64,000 bases of DNA from Trichobilharzia szidati (Eukaryota > Platyhelminthes > Trematoda > Strigeidida > Schistosomatidae), in the NCBI GenBank assembly GCA_944472155.2, contig OX235273.1, positions 9,273,204-9,337,203 on the forward strand, read 5' to 3'. The position numbers and the translations under genes are program-made. The notes under the pieces are model-generated. The model saw only the letters and a program-made list of their open reading frames with translations, was not told the origin of the DNA and did not search any database. Shown piece after piece: positions 33,186 to 44,810 of this stretch (position 1 is the first letter of the stretch; each line of letters opens with the position of its first letter).

Positions 33186-33639
33186 GATGGACACCAAGAG
33201 ATGAAGCACACAAAATCACATAGTTTAAGTGAAGTCTAGGGTACTGCCTGGACGCCTAGACAGAAGCAGGTGGTAACTGTCTTAAGGAACAACCCACTCC
33301 CCTGCCAAGCCTTTGACTTAAAGCCTGATTCACATGTCAGTAGAGCAGAGTCAGGAGCTACGTCGGTTTCTGGTGATCATAACAGGTTCATACCCCATTC
33401 GGTCCTTTCAGATTCTGGAGCCCATGTTCACACTATAGATTTGGAATCACGATCCTCCAGCTCTCCTACGTCTGTCTGTCTGTTTTCGACATAGAACTTT
33501 GCACATATGTGCACCAGTTCAAGTCGCCACACTCCATGTAGCACACAAAGCAAGAGAAGAAAGTAGAAGAAATGCATAATATAGACAGTAAACAGAGGTG
33601 TGAGACAAAGGAATAGTAATAACGAAGAACAATATAGTT
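33186..33639. other. No feature seen
   Basis: A 74-codon plus-strand frame (33270-33494) has no recognisable motif and is not called. Confidence 0.35.
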
Positions 33640-34560
33640 TCATTGGAAATCATAAGTCACAAGGAGTGGATGCATCTTCACTAGCCATTGAGAACGATTT
33701 TGAACCATGTCACCAATTATTTCCAACCATTGGTTTTTACTGTCCCGAGGACCCCAACCAGGAAGTCTACACCTTCCTACGTGGCCTAGACTAACTGTTG
33801 TGGATTTCATTGACTGGTGCCATGTTTTGGTTTGACCGCCGCTAGCTATTTTCCATCCTGAACCTATATCAGCTAACATTGCCCGTCAAGGAAGGCGATG
33901 ACTAGGCATACGTAACACAAGTCCTAACCATCTCAGTCGATGTAATTTCACAGCCTCGTCGATTGATTTCCCCTGCCTCCTTACCTAGCACTCGACGCCT
34001 AACCTCAATATTGCTCACCCTATTATACCACTTCACACGGGAGATAGAACGCAGACACCTATGATCCAAGACAGCTAATCTTTTCATGTCTTCCACTCTC
34101 AATGGTCAGGTCTCACAGCCAGTAATAGAGGAGGATGGAGTGGACTGTTGAGCACTACACCTGCCCTTTGGTCGATAGTTGGATATCACGTCTACGCCAG
34201 AGACGGCGTAAACTGGCATATGCGAAACTAGCCCTCTGTATTCGTGCTGAGATTTCGTCAGAGATCAACCCGTTGGTGTCGGCTGATGCAACTTCCCAAA
34301 TAATTGAAGCGGTCAAAGTGCTCTACCACTCCACTTCCTATTTCTAATCTAGGAGTGGGTGTAGTCCAATTCTGTAACATCATCTTGCATTTGGCAGCAG
34401 GAGTGAATAGCATGCCAAACACAGCTCCCCTAGGTAGACCTGGATGTCCACTAGTCCGGATGTAAGTGACGGACGTTTTTACTTTTCCTTTCACTTTGTG
34501 AAGGAGTGAATAGGACTGATCCGTCAGAGGTCATACCAGGTCGTTTATTTGATGGGGGTT
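33640..34560 (-). mobile_element. Second RTE-type family, C-terminal fragment
   Basis: Minus strand: KCKMMLQNW and VEHFDRFNYLGSCIS (RT end, about 34420-34270), then MKRLAVLDHRCLRSISRVKWYNRVSNIEVRRRVLGK (about 34090-33985), then GHVGRCRLPGWGPRDSKNQWLE and MVQNRSQW (about 33770-33670). Distinct from the (AAT)n-tailed family in this window; resembles SR2-like trematode elements. Frameshifted. Confidence 0.75.
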
Positions 34561-34689
34561 GGTGGTGGCAAAAACCAGCCTAGTCATATATATCTGAATA
34601 GACAGTCACATTATTTTGTAATAAAAATAAGCCGGCCGGGGCACTACAACACACTACCTGTAATTCACTCTATGTCTGACTAATGAGAA

Positions 34690-34910
34690 GATTTTAGAAA
34701 AGGGGTCACCAGAAAACCAAGTGTACCACCGCCGGCGGAAGTCTATCCAGTGTGTAAGTCAAGGATCACTTTCCATTTCGAGCACTGGGGTTTGAAGTTT
34801 CAGAGGCGCTACGGTTTTCCTTTTATGTGGTTTAAGGAAGTTCCTCGGCCGGGAATCGTACACGAACCATGCACCTAAAAATAATTGGTTGACGAACATT
34901 CAACCACCAA
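34690..34910 (+). repeat. tRNA-like SINE remnant
   Basis: GGCCGGGAATCGTACACGAACC and an upstream GTTTGAAG segment resemble other tRNA-derived heads here, but the copy is too decayed to place. Confidence 0.3.
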
Positions 34911-36059
34911 CATTCACCAACTCGCAATAAACCAGTAGGCTATTAAAAAATGACTAAACTTCCAAAAAGTATCACACAGTCAGTACAAAAGCTATTTCAA
35001 TCAACTCTTAGTTTTTCTCTCCTCTCTCTAACACAGTTTCTTCCTCCCCTCAGCCACCATCCACGCCACATACCCTGAATAATTTTCATTTCCACCTCAA
35101 AATAAAAGAAAGAAAGCAAAAAAAAACAATCTGTAAGAGAGAGAATAACATCAACAAAAATTGATATCTATCCTCTCTGTTTTTCTCTAAAGATCAGTGA
35201 AAGTTTGTTTGTATGTCAGGAAAGTGGGGGGGGGGAGGCGGGCGATATCATTCCTCTCCCTCTTCGCATCTGCTCCTTCTTCTTCTTCATTGATGTTGCT
35301 TCAATGAATACAACTCAGTTTCTTTTTTATGCGAGCTTATTGATTATTATTATTATTATTTCATAAATTCATTTCAAACCAGTAACTAGATACACCTTTC
35401 CTTGTATCTGTGTATCTAAGCATGAGTGTATATGTACACGGTTCTGTTTGTATATATAGAGGAAATATTTTGCATCCTACTGAGTATATGATTCCTCTTT
35501 TCTTTATTTTTTGTGGTTGATTTCTTAGATGGATAGGCAGAGATGGCAAAACTTTCTTGTACCTTTGCTTTTGATCCTTATTATTACTATTACTATTATT
35601 ATTGGTATTATTATTATTATTCTGCTTTCTTCTAAGTTAACTGTCAAAGAAAACGAAAGGTATCTTTTATGTTCAGTCAGTCAGTCAGTCAGTTTTTTCT
35701 GCCATATGAACAGTATTCAATCAAGTGGAATTGAGTAAAACAGAGAGAGATATATGCAGAGGCAGTGATACTACACAAGAGTAAGGGAGAGTGAGGGTGA
35801 ATAGTAGTAGGAAAGGGTAAGTGTAAGTATAAACGACAGAAAGAAGAAGACAAAGGAGGAGCAAAGGAGGAGATGATGAAAGGTAGAGGTTACGATTTAT
35901 TCTTTTTGTGTGTATGATCATTTACAATAATTCTTTATCAGATTGGAAGAAAAATGCAAGAGAAATAGGCTTTCTCTTTCTTTGGTTAACTGAGCATCAA
36001 AGTTATTGAAGAATCGAATTATTTTATTATTATTATTATTATTATTATGAATATTAGGA
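34911..36059. repeat. AT-rich low-complexity region
   Basis: Contains a poly-G run (about 35226-35235), (TTA)n tracts at about 35344-35360 and 35580-35620, TCAG tetranucleotide repeats at 35676-35693, GA-rich tracts at 35740-35890, and (TTA)n at 36023-36050. No gene is seen. Confidence 0.5.
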
Positions 36060-36275
36060 ACATTGTGAGTCGGTGATCCAGTTGTAGAATACTCGTCAAC
36101 CACACACACAAAAACACATAGGGCCCGAAGTTCGATTCTCTGCCGATCTCCTCGCTTAGCTGACAGTGAATTCGGGAGTTAAAGAGGGAAGACTGAGCTT
36201 GTCAGGCCACTACACCTCATCCAGTAGAAAAAAATGAACACCATTACGTTCCATTCGGAACGTAAAGGAAGAAAA
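36060..36275 (+). mobile_element. tRNA-like SINE (SINE-D-related)
   Basis: Plus-strand head with TGAGTCGGTGATCCAG and GAAGTTCGATTCTC (B box), body ending GAACGTAAAGG. Confidence 0.45.
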
Positions 36276-36289
36276 TAAGAATACATTTT

Positions 36290-36650
36290 TCGAAAAGAAT
36301 AGTTACTGAACAAAAAACATTCTTTTTGATAACGTCTTCCTCATCAGGTTCTACAGTTATGTATACACAATACTGAATGAATTAGCGCTTTTAACAACAT
36401 TAATGTTGTTGTTTAAATGCGGTACCTAGATGACTTTGGTAATTTGTTTAGTACCGGATAAATGATAGAGAAGGATTCTTCAATACTGGCTTGGTGACCG
36501 GTTTGGATCATGTGGTATAATATCGAACTGTTGATGGTCTTTACAACACCTTTACTTAGCCACGCTGGTAGCTGTTTTCGACAGAGCACGAAAAATCAAG
36601 TTCCTGGAGTAAAGACCAATATAAATCACTCCGTGAAGAGGGCAGTTGAA
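36290..36650 (-). mobile_element. Penelope-like GIY-YIG remnant
   Basis: Minus strand: GVIYIGLYSRNLIF (YIG), LPAWLSKGVVKTINSSILYHMIQTGHQASIEESFSIIYPV with frameshifts, then a 3' end carrying CTGATGAGGAAG (about 36345-36334). Parallels the 45.3-45.6 kb nuclease. Confidence 0.65.
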
Positions 36651-37074
36651 TTGGTAGACACAACTAGAAGTGGCTAGTCTAGGTCCTTCATCTTTCAGTC
36701 GAGGAATCACCATCTATCGTGTAGAAAATAAGACTTGTAGTTTACCAGCATTAAAAGTTCTTTGGATAGAATTTCTTAACTTGTTAGTAATTTTTTCACT
36801 AGGTGCGTCACCCTTGAATTACAGTCGTACATATAATAATTATAATACGTCAGAGACATTTAATAATGTTCTATGCTACAGAATAACATAGCAAAAGTGT
36901 CGAATATAACTTATCTAAGAGTGAATAGTTCTCGATTTACAAAATTTACATAGTTTGAGGATATGAAGTTCGACAGTACACTTTCCTTTTGGATGCTACA
37001 GTGATTCAGACTTCAATATGTGACCATCGTCTGATGGCCTAAATGTCATTCAAGAAATCCACTTAAATTATAGG
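36651..37074. other. No feature seen
   Basis: AT-rich intronic DNA. Confidence 0.35.
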
Positions 37075-37335
37075 TTAACTGGTGGATGGTGACTAGCAGT
37101 GGAATCCAGGGCAACCAACATTTCGTCCTATTTGGTACTAATCGTCAGCTGGATGTACCTGCATCCCGCAGTGAGTCAGTGATGATTTTCCCACCACCGA
37201 GGCTCGAACCAATTAACCTCTAATTACGTGCTCAGATATCGTTGAAGCATCTACACGAGAAGTCGATATGTCAATCTGAGATCGAGCATTTCAGTTCAAT
37301 CAATCGACGGGAAAATCTAAAATTCAATAAACAAT
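37075..37335 (-). mobile_element. SINE-B with inverted hammerhead part and forward tail
   Basis: 37080-37205 is minus-strand head end plus hammerhead; from 37206 the family tail runs in plus orientation. The hammerhead keeps CTGACGA, GAAATG and CATCCAG, but has a 3-nt insertion beside stem II and the cleavage triplet is GCC. Confidence 0.75.
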
Positions 37336-37379
37336 CACTTAAATTGCTTCGATCTAGTTAGAAAGTAGATTTGTATAAA

Positions 37380-38340
37380 ATTATACGACTTAAATCAACC
37401 AGTAGTTGACTGCAAAATACAAAGAATAACAGATGGCAGCATAAAAATGAGGACATATAGGAAAACCACAGACTCTGGAAGATTCCTTGATTATCACTCA
37501 GCTCATCCACTCACGGTGAAACGAGGATAAATATGAGGTCTTGCAGATAGAATACGTAGACTTACAACAACCCCAGAGGACCAATGTAAAGAAATAAATG
37601 TCCTATTCAAAATGCTACTCGAAAACAACTACCCAAAAGGATTTATAAAAGATAATATAAAAAAGAGAGTAAAACCGGAGAATAACAAGATGGAAGAATG
37701 CAAAAAAACAAAAGCAGTCACAATACCATATAAAAATGGTACATCAGAGGCAATTCAAAGAAACCTCAAAAATATCGGCATTCATACAACTTTTAAACTG
37801 ACAAATCTAATCAAAAATAAAATAAATCAACTGAAAGATCTCATAAAAATGATGGATAAAAACAACTTGATTTACAAAATATCTTGTGCTGACTGTCCAG
37901 ATCACTCAAAATAAGAGTGAATGAACATTAACGCTTAACCAAAAATCAACCAACAGGAACACAAGCCTACAAGAATCTTGAAAAAAATTCATCGATAGCT
38001 GCACATGAATGGGGCAAAAACCACAATATCGATTGGAACAATGTGTGTATTCTAAAAACTAATAGTTGAACAAATGGAAAGAAAGACTTATAACAGAATC
38101 GATATTCATTAAAGTCACACCGGATACATGCAACAAGGGTGACTCAGTACAACTATCAACAACTTGGAATATAATTCTGAATACAAAAACATGAATGAAC
38201 AAAACAAAATGAACAATATGTATATGAGTACAAATCATAAATGTATGAATAAAACAATTCCAACAGTGGTGTGAACACGGGCAGTAATTTTGCTCGAAAT
38301 ATTACCAATAACAAAATAGTTATCATTGTGTGTAAACCAT
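37380..38340 (+). mobile_element. Penelope-like element, A-rich lineage
   Basis: Plus strand: QRITDGSIKMRTYRKTTDSGRFLDYHSAHPLTVKRG (RT C-terminus, about 37410-37520; two stops follow), LLENNYPKGFI, linker AVTIPYKNGTSEAIQRNL (about 37715-37770), LIYKISCADC, a deletion that removes most of the YIG motif, RIRVNEH, then SSIAAHEWGKNHNIDW. Coding is strongly A-rich, unlike the other PLEs here. Confidence 0.82.
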
Positions 38341-38389
38341 TGAAATATAATTATACTTTATTCAACCAGTAGTACTTGCTAGCCAGACT

Positions 38390-38690
38390 GACGTGATGAA
38401 AACAGAGGAGGGTTGTTTCGCTCGTTCACGGCTGAGTTCATCATTGGTACATACGATTTGAATCAACTCATAGAACCGAATCACTTCATACCACCCAGTT
38501 TCTGGCTAACTACTTGAGGGGATAGTTTGAACTCATTTAGCTTTCTGAGATGCTTCAAACCTGGTATAGTACTGATGAACTCGGCCCTAAGCGAAAGAAA
38601 TAGACTTCCGGTTTTGGGATCACTTTCATCTGGCTGGTTGGTATCAGCTGTATTCAGTTACTCATTTCGATAAGTGGTGTACAGATGTAT
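38390..38690 (+). repeat. Repeat-X copy
   Basis: Longest copy; shares CTGATGAACTCGGCCC, AAGCGAAAG and ATCTGGCTGGTTGG with the other two. Confidence 0.45.
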
Positions 38691-39065
38691 GTAACTATGC
38701 TTACTAACTTGATTAGCACTTATAGTATAAACCAGATTATATATTATGACCTGATTATTTTGGTTTTCAAAGGAAAGTACAGGGTGAGATTTTATCTCTT
38801 CGAATCATGGAAATTGCAAATTAATTTGTAAATTGTTAAGTTGATTTCTGGCTGGTATCCAATTACTGATATAAATGAACCAGTAATATGTACAGTTATA
38901 CATTTATAACTCATGATTTTGACTGGTACTTCTACAGTAATAGTTCAGTAAAACAACTGTTCATTGCTGCATAAGACATTGTGAAGGAAACGTAGTTTAA
39001 CGGTAGAAGATAAGAGACTTCGTAGTGGAATGTCTATTGGGAATTTAATATACACATTATTACAT
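38691..39065. other. No feature seen
   Basis: AT-rich intronic DNA. Confidence 0.35.
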
Positions 39066-40327
39066 AATTATTATTGTTTCCTTTAATTCCTAGAGGAACA
39101 TAGGGCTTCAGCCGTGCGTCTCCATTGCGTTCGGTTCTCTGCTAGAGTCATCACCTGGCTCCAAGTCTGTCCACATGTTTTCATCTCCTCTTCACATGAC
39201 CTCTTCCAAGTCACCCTTGCACTGACGACCAACTCGCCGCTTACCTTTCGAGTTCCACTCGAGCAATGGCTTGTCTAGTGATGTCACTTGATGGTTTGTT
39301 TTCTCAGAGTATGGCCAATCCATCTCTATTTCTTCCTGCCTATTTGTTTCACAATCGGTTCCTGGTGGGTTGGTTCGCTCCCAGAGATCCCTCACTATTG
39401 CTGATCTTTTCTAGCCGGCCATCTGATCTTGAGTATTGAGCGAAGACAGCTATTGATGAAGGTCTGTAGTTTGTTTCAGATGCTCTTTATGACGCGCCAA
39501 GTCTCTGATCCGTATAGTAGCACTGACTGACTTCACATTGGATTTGAAAATCTCGATCTTATTTTTGATGGTGAGTGCTGTTGACCTCCACACAGACTTG
39601 AGAGTAGTGAAAGCTTGTCTTGCTTTTCCGATTCTTGCTTTGATATCCTCGTCAGTTCCGTCCCCCTGTAGTTGAAACGATGCTTCCCAGATAGGTAAAG
39701 GAGGTTGTTTCTTTCAGGTTCCTCCCATTTATGCTGATTGTTGTCTATTGTTGTTAGGGATGTTGGTGGTGTTGGCCAGGAACCTTCATCACCTCTGTTT
39801 TATCTATGTTCACCTGAAGTCCTTCCAATCTTCGATGCTTCTTCTATCGACGACTTGTTGCTTTTCACTTGCATATCTTCCAGATTGTGGGAAATCAGAC
39901 ATATATCATCGGCGAAGTCCAGATCCTCCAAGTTTTTGTGTGAGTCCATTTTATGCCTGTTTCCTCACTGCCCACCGCTGTTTGTCGCATTATCCAATGT
40001 ACTGCAATAAGGAAAATCATTGGCGATAGTAGGCAGCCAGCCAGCTTGTCTTACTCCTGTCCTCACTTAGAAGGGTTCCGTAATTTTCCTCCTTTTGTGG
40101 ATTACTTGACATGCAGCATTGTCGTACAACTGTTGGATGAGATGTATAATTATCGGTGGCACCCCATATTAGTGAAGTAGTTTCCAAATCACCTCTCGAT
40201 CGACGCTGTCGAAGGCCTTTTCAAAGTCGATGAAGATGAGATAGAGAGGTGTCTGCCATTCCAAGCTTTGTTCAATGATGATCCGTATTGTGGCAATTCG
40301 ATCAATGCATGACTTGATCATATACAC
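39066..40327 (-). mobile_element. RTE-like retrotransposon, RT and C-terminus
   Basis: Same family and orientation as 26345-27980. Minus strand: FDFEKAFDSVD (about 40240-40200), VRQAGWLPTIAN-type segment, LDFADDICLISHNLEDM (about 39930-39880), and a C-terminus ending in the TTATTATTG tail at 39066. 5'-truncated at 40327 where Repeat-H begins; frameshifted. Confidence 0.85.
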
Positions 40328-40329
40328 AT

Positions 40330-40562
40330 ACAGGGAAGTTGTGTACACCTTATTTGAAAATCGTCATTTGTACAGATCCTCCGTGTTGGACTATTTCTGC
40401 TCTCCATACTGTGTTTTTCTGTCATCTTTTCGTGTCCACCAAGTCTTGCGCAATACTGGTTCATTTTCTCTCGTTGACATCAAATCTACCTCTCTGCCAT
40501 TTAATATTTTTATGCTGACGAATGTCTCTTTATGTACTACTGATAAATCTTGTCAGTAGTAC
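40330..40562 (-). repeat. Repeat-H copy 2 (hairpin-ended repeat)
   Basis: Reverse-orientation match to 12172-12495. Its end at 40537-40562 forms ACTACTGA...TCAGTAGT, an 8-bp hairpin. Confidence 0.55.
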
Positions 40563-40729
40563 ACGCCACAATAAAAAGTAGTTGAAATTTAAATAAATCT
40601 GGGATAGATATACTGCTTGTCGTTTAACAATGGACAGATGACAAGTAGATAGTAATTATTCAGTGCTCGGATCGTTCTGTCTTGTCAAATAAATGACTCG
40701 ATGAGTAGTTATTGTTTACTTGGAGTCAA

Positions 40730-41220
40730 TTGGTGGGTGATGACTAGCAGTAGAATCCAGGATACGCATTTCGTCCTATTCGGGACTCGTCACCGAACTC
40801 GTCACCAGCAGTAACCTGAGACCGAGCACCTCGGCCCAATCAGTCGACGGGAAAATCTAAAATTGAATTGAATAATTAATATGATTCGTTGCACAAGAGG
40901 TGGCTCTCGTGACCCAAGTGGTTTAGTGGATAACGCTTTGGTGTTTGAAACTACTGGCACTCAGTTCGAGCCTCGGTGGGAAAATCATCACTCACTGGGG
41001 AATGCAGTTACGTCTAGATGACGAGTCCCAAGTAGGACGAAATGTTGGTTGTCCTGGATTCCACTGCTAGTCACCATCCACCAATTAACTTCTAATTACA
41101 TGCTCAGACATCGTCGAAGCATCTGCAAAAGAAACCGACATGTCAACCTGAGACCGAGCACTTCGGTCCAATCAATCGACGTCAAAACCTAAAATTGAAT
41201 TAAATAATTATTGTTTAGTT
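40730..41220 (+). mobile_element. SINE-B tail-to-head dimer with inverted hammerhead
   Basis: 40735-40803 is a minus-strand hammerhead fragment; 40805-40885 is a plus-strand unit tail; this joins directly to a complete plus-strand unit (head from about 40886, B box AGTTCGAGCC, hammerhead about 41000-41070, tail to 41220). The complete unit's hammerhead has GATGACGAGTCCC and GAAATG: C3 is A and stem I is weakened. Confidence 0.78.
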
Positions 41221-41279
41221 TAATTTAAATTTTTATTTGATTAATTGATTATGATGGTACAAAATGCTCGATTTTGGTT

Positions 41280-41532
41280 GACTTGACAATAACAACTCCT
41301 GGCACAGACCCTTCAACGATGTCGTAAGATTCTGGTTTATGGTGGCTAGGTGTGAAATCAAGTGAATGGCATTATGTCCTATTTAGGAGTGATCGTTTGG
41401 AGGATGCACCTGATTTGATGTTTGAAATGATGAGTGAAGGGTTTGAGTTCCAATGGCGATAACATTACTCAATGGGGGATGCATCTAACTAGTCCTAAAT
41501 ACGGTGGAATACACATCCTGGATTCCAGGGCT
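41280..41532. mobile_element. Degraded SINE-B pieces in both orientations
   Basis: A minus-strand hammerhead remnant (about 41440-41365) and a plus-strand one (about 41480-41530, ending CTGGATTCCAGGG), both missing core nucleotides. Confidence 0.45.
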
Positions 41533-41534
41533 TT

Positions 41535-41785
41535 ATTTGAATTCATTCTTTTGCGTTCCTAGCGGAGGATAGGACCTCAAGCTTGACCTTTGAGGTTTCG
41601 GTAGCAGTGATGATGGTTTTTTATGGAGTGGCGTTGCTAGACTCACCATCAACTTCATCCTTTTACTGATTTATTACCAGATAGGGGAGAGGAAAGGGAG
41701 TTCGTTAGCCGGGAGTTGAACCGCGGAATAGATGTGCGTGAATGGTGAGTATTCTACCCCTGAACCACTGACAGACATAATGAAT
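41535..41785 (-). mobile_element. SINE-D copy
   Basis: Matches 15595-15845: TTCGGTAGCAGTGATG body and a minus-strand tRNA-like head near 41770-41700. It ends about 100 bp before Dlx exon 3. Confidence 0.55.
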
Positions 41786-41882
41786 AAATATATTTTTATA
41801 TTTTTGGTATTATTTAAATACTGTTTCACCATAAACTATATAATAAAAGAAGCATTTTCACTTGTATTGTATTTATTTGCAG

Positions 41883-42014
41883 GTGAAAATATGGTTTCAA
41901 AATAGGCGGTCAAAATTTAAAAAATTAATCAATCAAGGTCATGATGTTTCACTTTTAACAACAAATTCAATGACATGTAAATCAGAAACAAGTGATTTAA
42001 ACAACCAATCAGAG
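41883..42014 (+). CDS. Dlx: Dlx exon 3 (recognition helix)
   Basis: Encodes residues 727-770, starting exactly at homeodomain position 45. The acceptor is TTATTTGCAG at 41882 and the donor is GAG|GTAAGA at 42015; the exon is 44 codons, phase 0 at both ends. The recognition helix reads VKIWFQNRRSKFKKL, with Trp48, Phe49, Gln50, Asn51 and Arg53 present, so DNA binding should be intact. Gln50 and the RRSKFKK tail fit the Dlx class. Phe replaces the Tyr usually seen at position 56 in Dlx proteins. Confidence 0.95.
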
Positions 42015-42089
42015 GTAAGAATTGAATCATTTGAAACATTTGTATGTGCGTGTGTATGGGAATGTGCGGATAATATTATTAATATTTGC

Positions 42090-43335
42090 TAGTGTTGCCA
42101 GGAATGGGAGTTAAAGGGCTGTGGTCAATGGATTTCTGACCGGTTATCTCAACTTCATCGATTTCGAAAAGGCCCTCAACGGACAGTGTTGATCAAGAGG
42201 TAATTTGGTAACTACTTCAACACTACGGTATGCAATGCCGAAGACTTTATCGACTTCATTCAACAACTGGCTATATGACAATGCCACGTGTCAGACGATC
42301 CACAATGGAAGACTTGGCGAGACGATTGAAGTGAATACAGGAGTAAGACAAGGCTGACTGCCTATTATCAATGACGATATTCCTAATTTCGGTTGACTGG
42401 ATTATGCATCAGGCTGTGGGAAGCGAGGAGACAGGAATGTGCTGCATTAACCAATTAGAAGACTCTAGAAGATCTGGATTTCGCAAATGATATATGCCTA
42501 ATGTCACACAAACTCAAAGAATTGCAGGCAGACAAAGTGTAACAAACTGGTTGAAGAGGCTGGCTGGCAGCGAAGACAAGACTGCAGGTGAACATAGAGA
42601 AGACGGAGGTGATGAAAATTACCAACCAAACAACAGCAACAACAACAACCAACATGGTTTCAACCACAGGGAGTTGGAAAGGTTGAAGATGTCAAAGCCA
42701 GCCAGCCAGCCAGGTAGAATCGGAAACGCAAGATACACCTTCATCAACCTGAAAACCACTTTGGCAATCTTCTGCACTGCTTTCAGCCAACATAAAAAAC
42801 AAGATTCGAATCTACAACAAAAATATGAAGTCAGTCAGTCAGTCACTTCTTCAGAAACTAAGTGTGTAACGAAGAGGATTTCCAACAGGCTGCAGATTTT
42901 TATCAACAGCTGCCATTTTCGCCGGCTGGCTCTCTACTGAAGGTCAAATGGCCAGCCAGCCAGAAAGAGAAAGAAATAGCAACAACAAACCCTATCTGAG
43001 AACAAACCAACAGGTGAGAGCCGATTGTTCAATAAATATGTGGGTGAAAATGGAGGTGGATGGACTAGGCATACATTTAGGAGACCGTCGAATGAAATCG
43101 TGCGCAATGCAGGTCATTCATCACTCGATTGGAATCCCAATGGGAAGCACATGGCGATTGGATTGCCTGTGGGAGAGTGACGTGGAGGAGGTCATTTGAG
43201 GAGGAGAAGATGAGAGATTATGTGCAATCGTGTGGCTAGCCAGCTGAAGAGGAGAGCAGAAAATCGAAGAATGTGGAGATGTGTTGTTGAATCCCGATGT
43301 TCCACTTGGAACCCGAGGGAATAATAACAATATAA
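42090..43335 (+). mobile_element. RTE-like retrotransposon, RT and C-terminus
   Basis: Plus strand: NFIDFEKALNGQC (about 42150), TGVRQG segment, DLDFANDICLMSHKLKEL (catalytic FADD changed to FAND, about 42470-42520), then decayed C-terminus and a GTTCCACTTGGAACC...GGGAATAATAAC end. Many frameshifts. It starts about 75 bp after the exon 3 donor. Confidence 0.8.
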
Positions 43336-43494
43336 TACATAAATGATGAAATGTTCACTCCCATAAAAACTTCTGCTTTTTGACTGAATCCATCTTCTGA
43401 CCATTTTCAAACCAAACCCGAACAAAACATAAAATTACTAATTTCTTAGTTTTCAAGTGATTCATAGTGATGCGCAACGGAATCTGCTTTGGTA

Positions 43495-44030
43495 CGTTTC
43501 GGTTATTATTCCTTTGTGAAAAACATGGTTTCAATAGCGTATCCCCATTTGTCTAGTTCTCTGTAGAGCTTATTAGCTGCCCATTAGTTCGTATCTCCTC
43601 CTCACACGATCTCCTCCATACCACCTTCTTAGCCAACCTGGCTTCACCATAGGGCCTGCTGCGTGATGACACTAGGCTATCTCTTCAGCGTGTGTCCAAT
43701 CTATTTCCAATAGGTTCCTTGTTGGTTCATTGCCTTCCAAAGTCCCTTAGTACCAATCCTTTCTGGTCATATGACCTCGACTGCAGAGCGAAGGAAGCCG
43801 TTGATAAAAGTCCGCAGTAGCCTGATGGAAATGGTTTTCGTGACGCGCAGATTTTTGTGGCCCATATAGAAGCACTAACTGACTTAAAACTGGTGTTGGA
43901 AACCCGAATTTCGCTGCTTATGCTGACTGTTTGCAGAAGATCTCCACATTGACTTCAGAGTGATGAATACCTGTCTTACCTTTCCAATTCTGGTTTTGAT
44001 ATCTTAATTGGTGTCTTCTTTAGTTGAAAC
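43495..44030 (-). mobile_element. RTE-like 3' fragment, old
   Basis: Minus-strand and strongly decayed: GGTTCCTTGTTGG and GACGCGCAGATTTTTGTG segments align with other RTE copies. Confidence 0.6.
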
Positions 44031-44034
44031 AACA

Positions 44035-44500
44035 CAGCCTCCCAACTGTACTGGGTAGCTGTCTCGTTCTGGTTCTGGACTCTCCAGTAGTACGCAGATA
44101 TTACTTCACTATCAAAAGTTGAACCCTGGGTCTTCATATAATGAGGCAAACACACAAACCATTCAGCCACTGAGACGGAATACACTGACCGAGTGCTGAA
44201 TTCCAGCTCCTTACAATTCAATATGTATATATATATACATGGTGCAACCGCCAATGAATGTCACTAGTGCATATTTGTCTTCACACACGATTTAGTGGAC
44301 GTTAAAGAATCACAACTTCTCACCAGAATTCCAGGTAGCTACATCCTTTAATCTGTCACTCGTCTGTGTTTCCAATTCTTGGCGACTGCGGGTGTTGCAC
44401 ACTCTTCAAGAGTCCCAAACTAGAACAATGCACCTGTCCAATACTCTCTGGTTTTCAATGGTTCTGTAGTTGACTTCAATTTATTATCTAACCTCGGCCA
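44035..44500. mobile_element. SINE-A copies in opposite orientation
   Basis: 44035-44360 is a minus-strand copy (core CTGGAGAG, GAGAC); 44380-44490 is a plus-strand fragment (TCAAGAGTCCCAAACTAG). Both hammerheads are dead. Confidence 0.6.
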
Positions 44501-44644
44501 GTATACAAACATCTTTAATAATCCAAAAAAACTAGGAAGGTTTGGACAGGAGACTAGAAACCCGTATCGTAGAATAAAACAAAACAATCGCTAATGAAAC
44601 TTCATGGTCTGCAGATCTATGCTCCACTTGAAATGCAGAGGAAT

Positions 44645-44668
44645 GATATATATATATATATATATATA
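44645..44668. repeat. (TA)n microsatellite
   Basis: Simple TA run. Confidence 0.9.
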
Positions 44669-44810
44669 CGCTATCTTAAGAGAAATTGAGACTGTTATCT
44701 GTTTTGTTCTGAGTAGGAAATGCGACTGGAAGATTTAGAAGTCTTAGTAACGGTGGTGCTGTTTTTACTGAGTGTTTTCGTTAGTCCCATGTCCAACCTT
44801 CCCTCTTTTA

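Noticed and set aside
33270..33494. 74-codon frame
   Set aside because: No domain, no splice context, and no similarity to anything else here.
41000..41070. Active SINE-B hammerhead in the complete unit
   Set aside because: C3 is A and the CATCCAG side of stem I is mutated, so the ribozyme is very unlikely to cleave. None of the SINE-B hammerheads in the window keeps all core positions and pairing.
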